64,000 bases of DNA, taken from NCBI GenBank assembly GCA_964352215.1, contig CAYGRE010000012.1, forward strand, positions 19,545-83,544. The letters run 5' to 3'. This document shows positions 51,274 through 60,506 of this stretch, piece after piece. Source of the stretch: CAWUKT01 sp964352215 (GTDB lineage: Bacteria; Bacteroidota; Bacteroidia; J057; JADKCL01). The position numbers were made by a program, and so were the translations under genes. A model generated the notes under the pieces. That model did no database searches. It had not been told where the DNA came from and saw only the letters and a list, made by a program, of their open reading frames with translations. The number at the start of each line of letters is the position of its first letter. Within the stretch, counting starts at the first letter, position 1.

Positions 51274-52379
51274 TGGATGTTTATTTTTTGCAACTTGATT
51301 CCAAGGTGAGGAGAGAATTCTCAAATATTCTAGGGTTCCTATTTCTGTTGACTTCCCTTTTGGGGGGATGCACCGAACCTGTAATCCTACCTCCGGCACC
51401 ACCGTCACAGGAGTTGATTCGTGCCGCTGACCTTTCCTTGCTACCTACCATTGAAGCAGAAGACTCGCTGCCCGGCTACTTTCAGGGTGATCCACTTGTT
51501 CTCCTGCAGGCCGCGGGGCTGAATGCGGTACGCCTGAGAATCTGGCACAATCCAGCCACCGCTCAGTCTTCCCTGGAAGAGGTAAAGGGAATGGCCTCCA
51601 GGGTGCATGCTGCTGGTTTAGCCGTGTGGCTGACGGTCCATTATTCGGATACCTGGGCTGATCCTGGTCAGCAGGAAACTCCCCAGGCTTGGCAGGGAGT
51701 TACATTTCCAAATCTCAAAGACAGTTTCGTTGCTTACACGCAATTGTTGTTGGAGGAAATTCAGCCGGAAATCATTCAGATTGGGAATGAGATCAATGCA
51801 GGTATCCTACATCCTGAAGGCCATTTCTACTCCAACCAAGACCAATTTCTCGAACTGCTACAGGCTGCAACCGGAACCATTCGGGCTTACGATCCGGAGA
51901 CGCGGATCATGCTCCACTATGCCGGACCAGCGGGTGCCACCGCCTTCTTCGATGCCTTGGCCTCCCTTGATTACGACCAGATCGGCATCTCCTATTATCC
52001 CCTCTATCATGGCAAAGACCTGGATGGGCTTCAACTCACCCTGACCGAATTAAGGGAGCGATTTGGCAAAGAAGTCGTGATTGCTGAGACAGCTTACCCT
52101 TTTACCTTGGGGTGGAATGACTACACCCAGAACCTGGTCGGTTTGGAGGAACAACTGATTCTTCCCGGTTACCCGGCCACGCCCGAGGGGCAACGTGCCT
52201 TTATGCTGCGCATTCGGGAGATTGTAGAAGCAGCCTCCGGAAGTGGATTTGCCTATTGGGGAGGAGAATGGATTTCCTACCAAGGGGATACAGCTACCAA
52301 TGGGTCTCCTTGGGAAAATCAGGCGCTATTCGATTTTGATGGGGCAATGTTGCCTGTTGCGGAGGTCTTTCAGCGATGA
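51273..52379 (+). CDS. GH53 endo-beta-1,4-galactanase lipoprotein
   Basis: A 368-residue lipoprotein (lipobox LLGGC, Cys33) starting at the TAATG overlap with the barrel gene. The mature part is a GH53 (beta/alpha)8 barrel of arabinogalactan endo-1,4-galactosidases: AGLNAVRLRIWHNP, VHYSDTWADPGQQETPQAW, acid/base Glu173 in IQIGNEINAG, and nucleophile Glu272 in VVIAETAYPF. It would cleave type I galactan at the envelope. Coupling to the barrel suggests the barrel helps import or sense the sugar, which is inference. Confidence 0.92.
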   Translation: MDVYFLQLDSKVRREFSNILGFLFLLTSLLGGCTEPVILPPAPPSQELIRAADLSLLPTIEAEDSLPGYFQGDPLVLLQAAGLNAVRLRIWHNPATAQSSLEEVKGMASRVHAAGLAVWLTVHYSDTWADPGQQETPQAWQGVTFPNLKDSFVAYTQLLLEEIQPEIIQIGNEINAGILHPEGHFYSNQDQFLELLQAATGTIRAYDPETRIMLHYAGPAGATAFFDALASLDYDQIGISYYPLYHGKDLDGLQLTLTELRERFGKEVVIAETAYPFTLGWNDYTQNLVGLEEQLILPGYPATPEGQRAFMLRIREIVEAASGSGFAYWGGEWISYQGDTATNGSPWENQALFDFDGAMLPVAEVFQR

Positions 52380-52403
52380 CTCCAAAGATGTCCAGTTAAT
52401 CCC

Positions 52404-52520
52404 TGCTGTTTTGGATCACCCTGTCGATCGGTGCTTTTGTCACCGCTTCCATTGTTAACAAAGAGACAAAGGCATCATTTACCCATTTCGATGCTTTTTC
52501 CTACCTCCATTTTCTTGGTT
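52404..52520 (+). pseudogene. Possible decayed membrane-protein fragment
   Basis: One plus-strand frame reads LFWITLSIGAFVTASIVNKE followed by a soluble stretch and a stop, with another hydrophobic frame (PVWLGTDFLIIDLFGMAGLD) about 15 bases later in a shifted phase. No start codon fits. This could be a frameshifted remnant of a small membrane protein, but chance cannot be excluded. Confidence 0.25.
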
Positions 52521-52710
52521 AGGCACCTTTATCCCTGTATGGCTGGGAACCGATTTTCTGATCATTGACTTGTTTGGTATGGCTGGGCTGGATAAAGAGG
52601 TTATCCTAAAATGCTACAAATCAAAAACCTGGCCAAAGTAAATATGAGCAGTTTGGCGGGAATAGATGACGATTGCAGGCGGTGAGCTTGTCAGTATTTA
52701 CTGACAGACT

Positions 52711-53030
52711 TGACAGTCTTGACCCTAATAGGGTGACCATCTGCATCCTCGGTGGTTTACCCTGCGGACCCTCGACTATTTACCCTCGGCAGGGTCAAAG
52801 TTCTCGCTGATGTCCTTCGGAGGTCGGGAGATAAAGCGGTAGGAATGACAGTCGGGACCGTCGGATAGTTACCTTTCCAAGTGGTGGGAATGACACTCCA
52901 GACCCTCACTTTCCCACCATCGGAACCCTCCACAATGACACTCCGGACCCTCTCTCTGTTCCCCTCGCAACCGTCAAGCTTCCTACTCCGGACCCTCGAC
53001 CTATTAGGGTCATGACCCTCAAATTTGACA
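52711..53030. repeat. Degenerate 45-bp tandem array in a non-coding region
   Basis: ACTCCRGACCCTC recurs exactly 45 bases apart at 52895, 52940 and 52985, each preceded by ATGACA or a variant. A further unit is in register at 52850 (GACAGTCGGGACCGTC). More distant copies occur at about 52711 and 52756. The rest of 52380-53261 shows no gene; plus-strand frames near 53012-53260 lack domain features. Confidence 0.8.
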
Positions 53031-53261
53031 CTATGATTGGTCGGGTATTTACCCTGATGACTGTCATTTATGATGGTCCAGCCCTTCGACCTATTCTACT
53101 TCAAAAGGTCGATGCCGCAGCTTCCAACGCTCATCAATCCACCACAAAAGTCTTATTCTGCTCTTCAATCAGTGATGGCTGCCAATCTGACAAGGGGTGT
53201 TTTCCGTTCTGCTTTTCTCCCCAAGCGTCCTGTTTTGCTCTTGACCTTGTAGGGTTTTAAG

Positions 53262-54461
53262 CTATACAATTCCCAGCCGGTCCCCAGGCCCGGAAACAAT
53301 CCCGGAAGCATCTGCCTTCAGCCACCCATTCAACAACTCGGCATACACCTGCCGAAAGTCCAGCTTGTACTTGAGGTCGCCTTTGTCCAGGTCCCCCAAG
53401 TCAGGAGCCGAATTGTAAATACCTGCTTTCTTCAGGTTTCCCCCCGCAATGAACACATTGTTCGCAGTCCCGTGATCGGTACCATTGCTGGCATTCTGCT
53501 TGACCCGACGTCCAAACTCCGAGAAGGTCATTACCACCACATCCTGCCAGCGGCCGTCCTTCTTGAGGTCCTTTGCAAAAGCAGCAAAGGCCGAGGCATA
53601 ATTACCGAGGAGCCGCTTGTGCTGGCCCGGTTGGTTGACATGGGTATCAAACCCACCCATGCTGACATAATAGGCCCGCGTGTCCAACCCACTCTTGATC
53701 ATGGTCGCCACTGTACGGAGATCTTTTGCCAATGGGTTTTGCGGATAGTTCGAATCCGGCTTGGCCGTTTTTGTCTTTTCAAAAATATACTCTGCCGAGG
53801 AAATGGATTCAGAAAGCGTTTTGTAGAGGTAGGCCACCTGAGGATGGTCGTGGTCATCCTGATGCGCCTGAGAGATCGACTTGAAACGGTTGGAAGCTGT
53901 GGTCCTGTAAAATCGTTTCGGGTCCTTGACCGCCAGACCTTTCAGCTCCCGCCCTTTGAGAGCCAGGCTAAGGTTGTCCGAAACCTCGATTACCCCACGG
54001 GCATTTTTTCCTGCCCCGTCGAGATAGCGTCCCAACCAACCCGTATCCAGGTATTCATTGGCGCCAGAACCCGATTGCCAAATGTCCATCGACCGGAAAT
54101 GGCTCCGGTTAGGTTCGGGATACCCGACCGAATTGAGGATGCAGACCTCCCCCTGGTCGTACAAAGAACGCAATGGCTCCAGCGCCGGGTTGACCCCTTG
54201 GTGGTCATCGAGCTTGATCACCTCATCCGGGGTGATCCCCAAGCGGGGACGGGCTTGGTAGTAACGGTCATCCCCATAAGGAACCACTGTATTGAGACCG
54301 TCGTTGCCACCTCCCAATTGGATGACCACCAGGATTTTTTGCCCCTTGGCAATGGTCTCCATCTTGTTCAGTGCCTTCAGGAATCGGGGAACCATCAAGG
54401 TCCCGGCAGTGACCAGGGCAGACTTCTTCAGAAAATCGCGGCGGTTGAAGGTATCTTTCAT
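53262..54461 (-). CDS. DUF1501 protein with Tat signal
   Basis: A 399-residue exported protein of the DUF1501 family (sulfatase/alkaline-phosphatase-like fold). It begins with a Tat-type signal (NRRDFLKKSALVTAGTLMVP). Family wording includes LVVIQLGGGNDGLNTVVPYG, FRSMDIWQSGSG, YVSMGGFDTHVNQPGQH and VVMTFSEFGRRVKQNASNGT then DHGTANNVFIAGG. DUF1501 genes regularly sit beside DUF1800, as here, 115 bp downstream of it on the same strand. Function is unproven; envelope localisation is likely. Confidence 0.92.
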   Translation of the reverse strand: MKDTFNRRDFLKKSALVTAGTLMVPRFLKALNKMETIAKGQKILVVIQLGGGNDGLNTVVPYGDDRYYQARPRLGITPDEVIKLDDHQGVNPALEPLRSLYDQGEVCILNSVGYPEPNRSHFRSMDIWQSGSGANEYLDTGWLGRYLDGAGKNARGVIEVSDNLSLALKGRELKGLAVKDPKRFYRTTASNRFKSISQAHQDDHDHPQVAYLYKTLSESISSAEYIFEKTKTAKPDSNYPQNPLAKDLRTVATMIKSGLDTRAYYVSMGGFDTHVNQPGQHKRLLGNYASAFAAFAKDLKKDGRWQDVVVMTFSEFGRRVKQNASNGTDHGTANNVFIAGGNLKKAGIYNSAPDLGDLDKGDLKYKLDFRQVYAELLNGWLKADASGIVSGPGDRLGIV

Positions 54462-54576
54462 TTTGTCAATGGGTCAGGGTTTGTAATCAGGACGGGAAAT
54501 CTCACTTGGGAAGCTTCGGCAATTCCCACCGAAGAGGCTTCGACAATTCTCACCTTAAAAACTTCATAAGGCCACG

Positions 54577-55986
54577 TCAACATAATTGATATTCCGGTAA
54601 GGTCATCGCCTGAACCAGCAAGGTCTGGAGGTGTCGCCTCCGGGAACTCCGGTCCACCCCATTGTGTAAAATGTCCAGGTTGATCTGGTTGGGAGGAACC
54701 TGGTACAGTCGCCAGGCAATAAATTCAGCGAGCTCATCGTCCTTCACCTTTTTCAGTGCATTTTCCAGGGCAGTCCAGTTGGTCGTTGCCTTGATCTTCC
54801 GCAGAGTCTTAACCGCTTTCGGATCAAAGTCCATGTCCATCAGGTCGGCCTGAGAGGAAAAATTCCCTTCCGCTCCGATAAGGACCATGGCCGGGAGCAG
54901 CATGCGGATGGAAAGGGTACTGCTGTCAATCCAGGCCGTTCCATCCGGCCATCCGGCCACGTTGGGGGGCTCGAACAGGATTTGCCCCAGCAATTTCTGG
55001 ATTTTGATCAAGGCTTCCGGTTCTTCAAATTCCAAATTCAGGGTGCGGATCATCGCCGCCAGGTATTCAGTGGGTGACTTGATGCGAACGCCCTGATGGG
55101 GTTGCTCATAAAACCAGTCCGAAAGGAAAACGAAAGCCAGTAACGCGGTGATGTCGTAATCGTTGTCGAAAAAGACGGTTGCCATCTCTTCGATGCGCTT
55201 GGCATCCGCTTCTGGGTGAACAAGAAATCGGTAGAGCTTTGTACAAATAAACCGGGCTGTCTGTTTGTCCTCGAGGATCATCCCCAGGATATCATCCCCG
55301 TCAAAATTTCCCGACTGACCCCGGAAATGCTTGACCCCGGTGTCATGCTGCCTGGCCCGGATTACAAATTCCCCTTCCGCATTGAAGTTCCATCCCGTAA
55401 ATGCCCGGGCCGCCTCCTTGATATCCTTTTCTGTATAGTACCCCGTTCCCAGGGTAAACAACTCCATCACTTCCCGGGCAAAATTCTCATTGGGGGAAGC
55501 CTTGCGGTTTTGGCGTGCATTCAGGTATTGCAGCATGACCGGGTGTTTGGAAACCTCAACGAGCAGGGTTTTAAAATCTCCCAAGGCATGCTTGCGCATC
55601 AGGTTGTTAAAATCCTGCATGGCATAGGGGCGTCGCACCTCAGCCGCAAAATGGTCGTGCCAAAAGAAGGTCATCTTCTCCCTCAGTTGAGCCGGGTCGG
55701 TTCCCATTTTTTGCAGCCAATCCAGATTGAGGGCCTTCATCTGCCAACGCATCTCCTTGCGGAGTTCCTTGCGCTGTGCGGGGGGAAGATCCTTCATTAC
55801 ATTTTCCTGAAAAGTACCTTTCTCAATCAGGTCAATCTCTTTGTACTTGACAGAAGCCTGCATAAAGGACTGCACCACGGAGGTCCTACTGCCTCCCTTT
55901 AACTTGGCGGCTTCTGTAAGCGGAATTCCAAATCCTCCCCGCAGATACAGGTGCTGAATGTCTACAAAGCTGAGGTCTTTTTCCAT
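54577..55986 (-). CDS. DUF1800 protein
   Basis: A 469-residue DUF1800 family protein. Diagnostic segments are MTFFWHDHFAAEVRRP, NARQNRKASPNENFAREVME, LFTLGTGYYTEKDIKEAARAF, GWNFNAEGEF and the C-terminal GRDNF-like part LLGQILFEPPNVAGWPDGTAW. The family is paired with DUF1501 in many bacteria and its role is unknown. This copy has no signal peptide at the chosen ATG. The interval to DUF1501 contains short direct repeats (GAAGCTTCGGCAATTC-like). Confidence 0.92.
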   Translation of the reverse strand: MEKDLSFVDIQHLYLRGGFGIPLTEAAKLKGGSRTSVVQSFMQASVKYKEIDLIEKGTFQENVMKDLPPAQRKELRKEMRWQMKALNLDWLQKMGTDPAQLREKMTFFWHDHFAAEVRRPYAMQDFNNLMRKHALGDFKTLLVEVSKHPVMLQYLNARQNRKASPNENFAREVMELFTLGTGYYTEKDIKEAARAFTGWNFNAEGEFVIRARQHDTGVKHFRGQSGNFDGDDILGMILEDKQTARFICTKLYRFLVHPEADAKRIEEMATVFFDNDYDITALLAFVFLSDWFYEQPHQGVRIKSPTEYLAAMIRTLNLEFEEPEALIKIQKLLGQILFEPPNVAGWPDGTAWIDSSTLSIRMLLPAMVLIGAEGNFSSQADLMDMDFDPKAVKTLRKIKATTNWTALENALKKVKDDELAEFIAWRLYQVPPNQINLDILHNGVDRSSRRRHLQTLLVQAMTLPEYQLC

Positions 55987-56081
55987 ACTATGAATGAGAC
56001 AGGTACAAGGACAATTGGTTTAATGGGCCCTCTCAAACTATTGGAAAAACCAATCTCAGAGAGCCATTTAAGAGGCATGAA

Positions 56082-56115
56082 AAGCCCTCCGGCCAACAAG
56101 TCGCACGGAGGGCTT
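56082..56115 (-). terminator. Hairpin terminator after the lipoprotein gene
   Basis: A perfect 10-bp stem (AAGCCCTCCG 56082-56091 with CGGAGGGCTT 56106-56115) lies just past the stop of the minus-strand lipoprotein gene. On that strand only a short T run follows (TTTCATG), so strength is moderate. Confidence 0.7.
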
Positions 56116-56130
56116 AAGTATTTCAAAATT

Positions 56131-56823
56131 TTATTGAACGATTACCGGGGTAGCATTGGTGGGACGGTAGCGTCCAACCACGTAACCACCTGCGGAAGTA
56201 CCATTGTGAGTTCCGTAAGCGCGGCGGTCCATCCAGACAGTGCTGGGACCGGCACCAAGCTGGGACAGTTTGTCCTGTGCGAGGATGATGTTGTCGGCGC
56301 CATCGGTACTGGTGAAGAAAGTCTGGGCATCGCCTTCGACCTGTCCATTGACCACCACAGTTACATCACCCGAGTCACTCAAGGGTGTACCGACCCAGAT
56401 CAAGTCATACGACGCACTGGTGGCAAGCGTATCCCAGTTGGCGGGGTAAGCAATCTCAGTCACGGTAGCGGTATTCTGGAAAGTGTTGCCATCCAGATCT
56501 ACATAGGTAAAGGTTCCCGTATTGATGAAACCAGCATATTCCTTTTCATAATAAGCCAGTGCAGGTTTCCAGCTCAGAATGTCCCCATTGAAAGAGACTT
56601 CGGCATTGTCCACCAATTCCAGTTTTGTCCCGAGGAGGTTACTGAACTTGAAGGTGGCACGGGCATAAGTTATGTCTTCATTCTGATTGTAAAAGATCTC
56701 GTATTCAGTGTAGATCTTGTCCTGGTCAACAGAGTCTGAAGACTCCCGTTCACATCCGGAGAAGAATGCAAGGATAAGGGTAAGCAGGGCGAGTAGGGTA
56801 GTGCCTTTCAAAGATGTTTTCAT
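56131..56823 (-). CDS. Hypothetical lipoprotein
   Basis: A 230-residue lipoprotein from the ATG at 56823 (lipobox FFSGC, Cys24); a GTG four codons earlier is less likely. The mature part is beta-rich with paired strands (YTEYEIFYNQNEDITYARAT, AEVSFNGDILSWKPALAYYE). No family recognised. A single-gene unit bounded by a hairpin on its 3' side. Confidence 0.8.
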   Translation of the reverse strand: MKTSLKGTTLLALLTLILAFFSGCERESSDSVDQDKIYTEYEIFYNQNEDITYARATFKFSNLLGTKLELVDNAEVSFNGDILSWKPALAYYEKEYAGFINTGTFTYVDLDGNTFQNTATVTEIAYPANWDTLATSASYDLIWVGTPLSDSGDVTVVVNGQVEGDAQTFFTSTDGADNIILAQDKLSQLGAGPSTVWMDRRAYGTHNGTSAGGYVVGRYRPTNATPVIVQ

Positions 56824-56892
56824 GTAAGCAATCACTTTGTTTAAACTAATTACAGGTTGGTAGTCGGCAAACGCTGTGCCAATAATGCGGGA

Positions 56893-57606
56893 TCAGGAAA
56901 ATACTTCTGCCAGGACCTTCATGCTTTCCGGGTGCTTAAAGCCTTCTACATGGAGTTGATAATATTGCATCAGGGAATTGATCAACTCTGACTTTTCGCG
57001 GTTACCGAATTCAATCAGGTGACAGTTTTCCAGGCTTGCCTTACAGAAATGCCCGACCAGATAATCACTCGTACGGGCTCCCGGGGCATTTTCCAGCGTG
57101 CCTTCTGTCAGATTGAAATATACGGAACCATTTGGTTCTTTTATTTTGTTTCGGGGGAAAAAGCCCAGATATCGGGTGAGATGTATCAGGAAAAAAATGA
57201 AGTAATGTATGAGGTGATCGTCATGCGTATCAAGTGCAACGAGGATATGTTGCAAGAATCCATAGAGGGGATCGTTGCGTTCTTCTTCCCGGACAGAATG
57301 GTAAAACACTTCAGTAATGACCATGCCCAGGGTGATCTTAACGGGATTGGTTTGCAGGTCCTGGTAGAAATAGCCATTGCTGGTTTCAGATACCATTTGC
57401 AGGTCACGGGTCTCTTTGAAATAGAAGACAACTTCGATGATGGACATCGGCTGGAAATAGCTGTGCCTCTTTTTGCCTTTGGTGCTACGGTAACCTTTGA
57501 TCAGATAGCTTTGACGGCCATAGAGTCTGGTATACATGGTGCAGATCAGGCTGGTATCCCGAAATTTGCGTGTATTCAGTACGATGGCTTCAGTTTTGCG
57601 GATCAT
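56893..57606 (-). CDS. recO: DNA repair protein RecO
   Basis: A 237-residue RecO, which loads RecA on SSB-coated DNA in the RecF pathway. The N-terminal OB fold shows KTEAIVLNTRKFRDTSLICT and the loop KGYRSTKGKKRHSYFQP; the C-terminal helical domain shows YHSVREEERNDPLYGFLQHI. The Cys4 zinc motif of some RecO proteins is not evident, as is usual in Bacteroidota. It follows a hypothetical gene by 21 bp and is probably the last gene of the porZ operon. Confidence 0.92.
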   Translation of the reverse strand: MIRKTEAIVLNTRKFRDTSLICTMYTRLYGRQSYLIKGYRSTKGKKRHSYFQPMSIIEVVFYFKETRDLQMVSETSNGYFYQDLQTNPVKITLGMVITEVFYHSVREEERNDPLYGFLQHILVALDTHDDHLIHYFIFFLIHLTRYLGFFPRNKIKEPNGSVYFNLTEGTLENAPGARTSDYLVGHFCKASLENCHLIEFGNREKSELINSLMQYYQLHVEGFKHPESMKVLAEVFS

Positions 57607-57627
57607 TTTTCCAGGATTGGAAAGGAA

Positions 57628-58191
57628 TTACCCGAAAAGGTTGGGAGACCCGATCACTGACGGTGCCAGGGCAGCCGCATGTTCCAGGGCCATTCTTTCC
57701 TCTTCATATATAGCAAGCAAAGGATCGATATCTTCCGCTGTATTGACCTTGACATATTCCTGGGCCAAAGGAGATTTGCTATTTCTCGTAAACAGCATGG
57801 GGGTTTCCACCTCGAAAACTTCCTGGAGTTTTTGCACCAATTGAAGGCTGTTGACCCAGGATGGTCCCTTGTTGCTGGCAGCAATGGTATTCATCACCAG
57901 CAGGTCCACCATTTTCAATTGCCGTTTCAGTTCATCGGTCCTTACCAGGAAGTCCTGATCACCTTCGATGCTCAGGATGCGTTTCTGATCACCTGAGATG
58001 GCATTGTTCACCACCAGCACCTCACTGAAAACAGATGAAATCCGTTTGGTGACAAAGCGGGTGTCCTGCATCGATCCAAAAGGGGCATGCACCAGAATGG
58101 CTTTGCCCTCCAATTTGTGATAGGCAGAAACGAATTCTTTGATGAAAAAACTGTTTTGGAGGTTGTCGCGGGTGAAGTAGAAGAGTTTCAT
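57628..58191 (-). CDS. Hypothetical protein between porZ and recO
   Basis: A 187-residue cytoplasmic protein with alternating alpha/beta wording (KAILVHAPFGSMQDTRFVTK, VDLLVMNTIAASNKGPSWVN) that could be a Rossmann-like or amino-acid-kinase-like fold. No catalytic motif was identified. Its start codon directly abuts the stop of the upstream PorZ paralogue and recO follows after 21 bp, so it is translationally embedded in the operon. Confidence 0.75.
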   Translation of the reverse strand: MKLFYFTRDNLQNSFFIKEFVSAYHKLEGKAILVHAPFGSMQDTRFVTKRISSVFSEVLVVNNAISGDQKRILSIEGDQDFLVRTDELKRQLKMVDLLVMNTIAASNKGPSWVNSLQLVQKLQEVFEVETPMLFTRNSKSPLAQEYVKVNTAEDIDPLLAIYEEERMALEHAAALAPSVIGSPNLFG

Positions 58192-60495
58192 TTAATCTCG
58201 GGCTATGATGGCAAATTTAGCTATTCCTGCATTCTTACCATCGACATCTGCAACCATTGCCATATATATTCCCGGACGGAGCTTGTTCCCGGCAATGTCC
58301 AGACCATCCCAGACCGCCTGCCCTCCGGTAGCGTCCAGTTCTCGGATGAGCATCCCGGATACGGTAGTGATCCTGACCTGTGCATCTGTCACCCCACAGC
58401 TGATGGCAACCTGCCCGTCGTAATCGGTATAGAACGGATTGGGGAAGACATACAACTCTTCACTGGTTTCTTTTCCCTCAATCGCATCCCCCATAAAGGA
58501 TAATAGTCCCTCACCGGTTCCGATAAAGATTTCACCGGTCTCGGGGTCAATGGCGATATCGCGGATTTCATTGGTGAAAAGTGGCGAATTCTCGGTCGTG
58601 TAATGCTCTATCAGGCGATTGCCTTGTGGGTTGACAAGGTAGATTCCATTGGTAGTACCGATCCATTTCCGGTTGTTACCGTCTATGGCGATGGTCGTCA
58701 CTTCCTGGTCGCGCAGCAAGCAGAAGCCGTCGATTACCGGGCAACTGGCATCGGGAAAATTGCTCTGGAAGACCCGGCTCGGATTGGCAAATACGGCGAT
58801 CCCTTCGAGGGTGCCAATCCAAATATGGCCATTGCGGTCCTTGGCAAGGGCATTGATGGTATTGTTGGGCAATCCTCCTTGTCCCTGGCTGGTGCTCAGG
58901 CGCTTGACCTGGTCGTCAGCCGGGTTGTCGAGGGTGCCGTTTTCATTGAATACTACCAGCCCAAGTTGGTTGTTGATCACCCACTTGTTCCCCCAATCGT
59001 CCACCATGATGTCTACAGGGAAAGTATTGCTCAGGTTGTAGTTATACCATTCGTCTTCAGGAGTCTTCACATTCAAATTGAAGTCCCCCAGAATGGCCGT
59101 GATCCAGAGGTTGCCATCGTTGTCCATATCCAGGCCGGAAACCCTGGTATCTGTACCCTGTCCCTGGTTGAAGCTAGGTGTCAATCCGGAGTTTTCGCTG
59201 GTATAATTGCGTAGGATTTTCCCATTTTTTACTGCGACCACTCCCTGGCCCCAGGAACCGAGATAACAGATGCTGTCCTCGGGATTGAAGTGGAGGCGGG
59301 CAAAATCTTCATAGATGGAATCACGGGAAAGTTCATCTTCGACATTGAAGTTCTGCCAACCCTCTCCCTGGGTATAATGGTAAAACCCTTCAGACCTGTT
59401 GAGGGGAGCAGAAGTTGCACCTGCCTGCCCCCGGGGAGCAATGTAAATCTGACCTTTGCCAACCCCCAATTCGGTAACGATATTTATCTGAGGACCGTCC
59501 GGTCCCAATTCCACGAGGGAGTCATCTTCGATCAGCCATTGCAAAGTGCTTCCTGGATCTCCCCAAAGGATGTAATTAGAGTCGATATAGGCGGTGGTCG
59601 GTTTTTGGTCAGGCAAGATGAGGTATTGGGTGGTATCCAAAGGTTGAACCCGGATGTAATTGCCATCGTCGCAGTACAATTGACTGTCGATCGCCATAAA
59701 GAAGGACTTGTCGGTATGGGGCATGGGGCCCTGGATCCAGTTCTGACCGGGGTACTTGGTATAACAGGTATCTCCGACCATGGCAAAAATGATGTTGCCT
59801 ATATGGGCGAGGTGATCCGCTTCCCCAGGGCTCATGCCACGGGTGCTGTTGTCTGCTTTGTTCCAAACAGAAGGGAGGGTGATATTGGTCTGGTCGATAT
59901 AGGTATAATACAAACCAGCGTTGCCGAGGCAGAGGTAAATGGTATCGTCTACGATCATCAGATCATTGACTGGAGTTCCGGAAGGATTGTCACCCACTTT
60001 GGTAACCGAACTGCGGGTCTCTTCTTTGTCGATGTCAAAGATGACCAGGCCAAACTCAGTAGCGATATAGAGGAGTCCGTTTCGAGCCTCGAAGTCATTG
60101 ATCCGCTTGCTGGTAAAAAGGTCGGTTCGCTGGATGTCAGTCATGAACCGTGGGGAAGAGAAGGGCTTGGCAAAATAGTTGATGGTGCCATCTTCGTACC
60201 CCAGGAAAACAGTGTTCGAGATGGTGTCGATGTACATGGCACTGGCGTCGACATCACTCAGTCCATCAATCGGGGAGTAGGTATTGACCTCCATGGTGGC
60301 AGGGTCCCAGGTGAAAAAACCCCCTTTTGTATTGAAATAAAAGAGATCATCGTCGAGGAGGATGTCTTTAATGTACTCATAGCTCAGGTAGGGCGTCCAG
60401 GTACCAATGGGATAGGGCCGCTGTGCCTGAACCATACTGTTGGTTAGGAGCAGGAGGCCAAGGCAGACCAGGATATTTCTGAAATGAAATTTCAT
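58192..60495 (-). CDS. PorZ-family two-propeller protein with C-terminal sorting-like domain (copy 2)
   Basis: A 767-residue exported protein from the ATG at 60495 (MKFHFRNILVCLGLLLLTNS). PorZ-type N-terminal wording is present: GTWTPYLSYEYIKDILLDDD, FYFNTKGGFFTWDPATMEVN and YSPIDGLSDVDASAM. Two-component-regulator-type propeller blades follow (GLPNNTINALAKDRNGHIWI, GTLEGIAVF), then a sorting-domain-like Ig module (LYVFPNPFYTDYDGQVAISC). P. gingivalis PorZ is a surface T9SS component that supplies anionic LPS to PorU and has nearly the same length (776 residues). This is the second of two tandem copies, 11 bp apart. Confidence 0.85.
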   Translation of the reverse strand: MKFHFRNILVCLGLLLLTNSMVQAQRPYPIGTWTPYLSYEYIKDILLDDDLFYFNTKGGFFTWDPATMEVNTYSPIDGLSDVDASAMYIDTISNTVFLGYEDGTINYFAKPFSSPRFMTDIQRTDLFTSKRINDFEARNGLLYIATEFGLVIFDIDKEETRSSVTKVGDNPSGTPVNDLMIVDDTIYLCLGNAGLYYTYIDQTNITLPSVWNKADNSTRGMSPGEADHLAHIGNIIFAMVGDTCYTKYPGQNWIQGPMPHTDKSFFMAIDSQLYCDDGNYIRVQPLDTTQYLILPDQKPTTAYIDSNYILWGDPGSTLQWLIEDDSLVELGPDGPQINIVTELGVGKGQIYIAPRGQAGATSAPLNRSEGFYHYTQGEGWQNFNVEDELSRDSIYEDFARLHFNPEDSICYLGSWGQGVVAVKNGKILRNYTSENSGLTPSFNQGQGTDTRVSGLDMDNDGNLWITAILGDFNLNVKTPEDEWYNYNLSNTFPVDIMVDDWGNKWVINNQLGLVVFNENGTLDNPADDQVKRLSTSQGQGGLPNNTINALAKDRNGHIWIGTLEGIAVFANPSRVFQSNFPDASCPVIDGFCLLRDQEVTTIAIDGNNRKWIGTTNGIYLVNPQGNRLIEHYTTENSPLFTNEIRDIAIDPETGEIFIGTGEGLLSFMGDAIEGKETSEELYVFPNPFYTDYDGQVAISCGVTDAQVRITTVSGMLIRELDATGGQAVWDGLDIAGNKLRPGIYMAMVADVDGKNAGIAKFAIIARD

Positions 60496-60506
60496 AGGTG
60501 TTCCCC

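Noticed and set aside
53012..53260. 82-codon plus-strand frame after the 45-bp array
   Set aside because: It starts in the repeat, has Cys/Phe-rich random composition, and no support in either flank.
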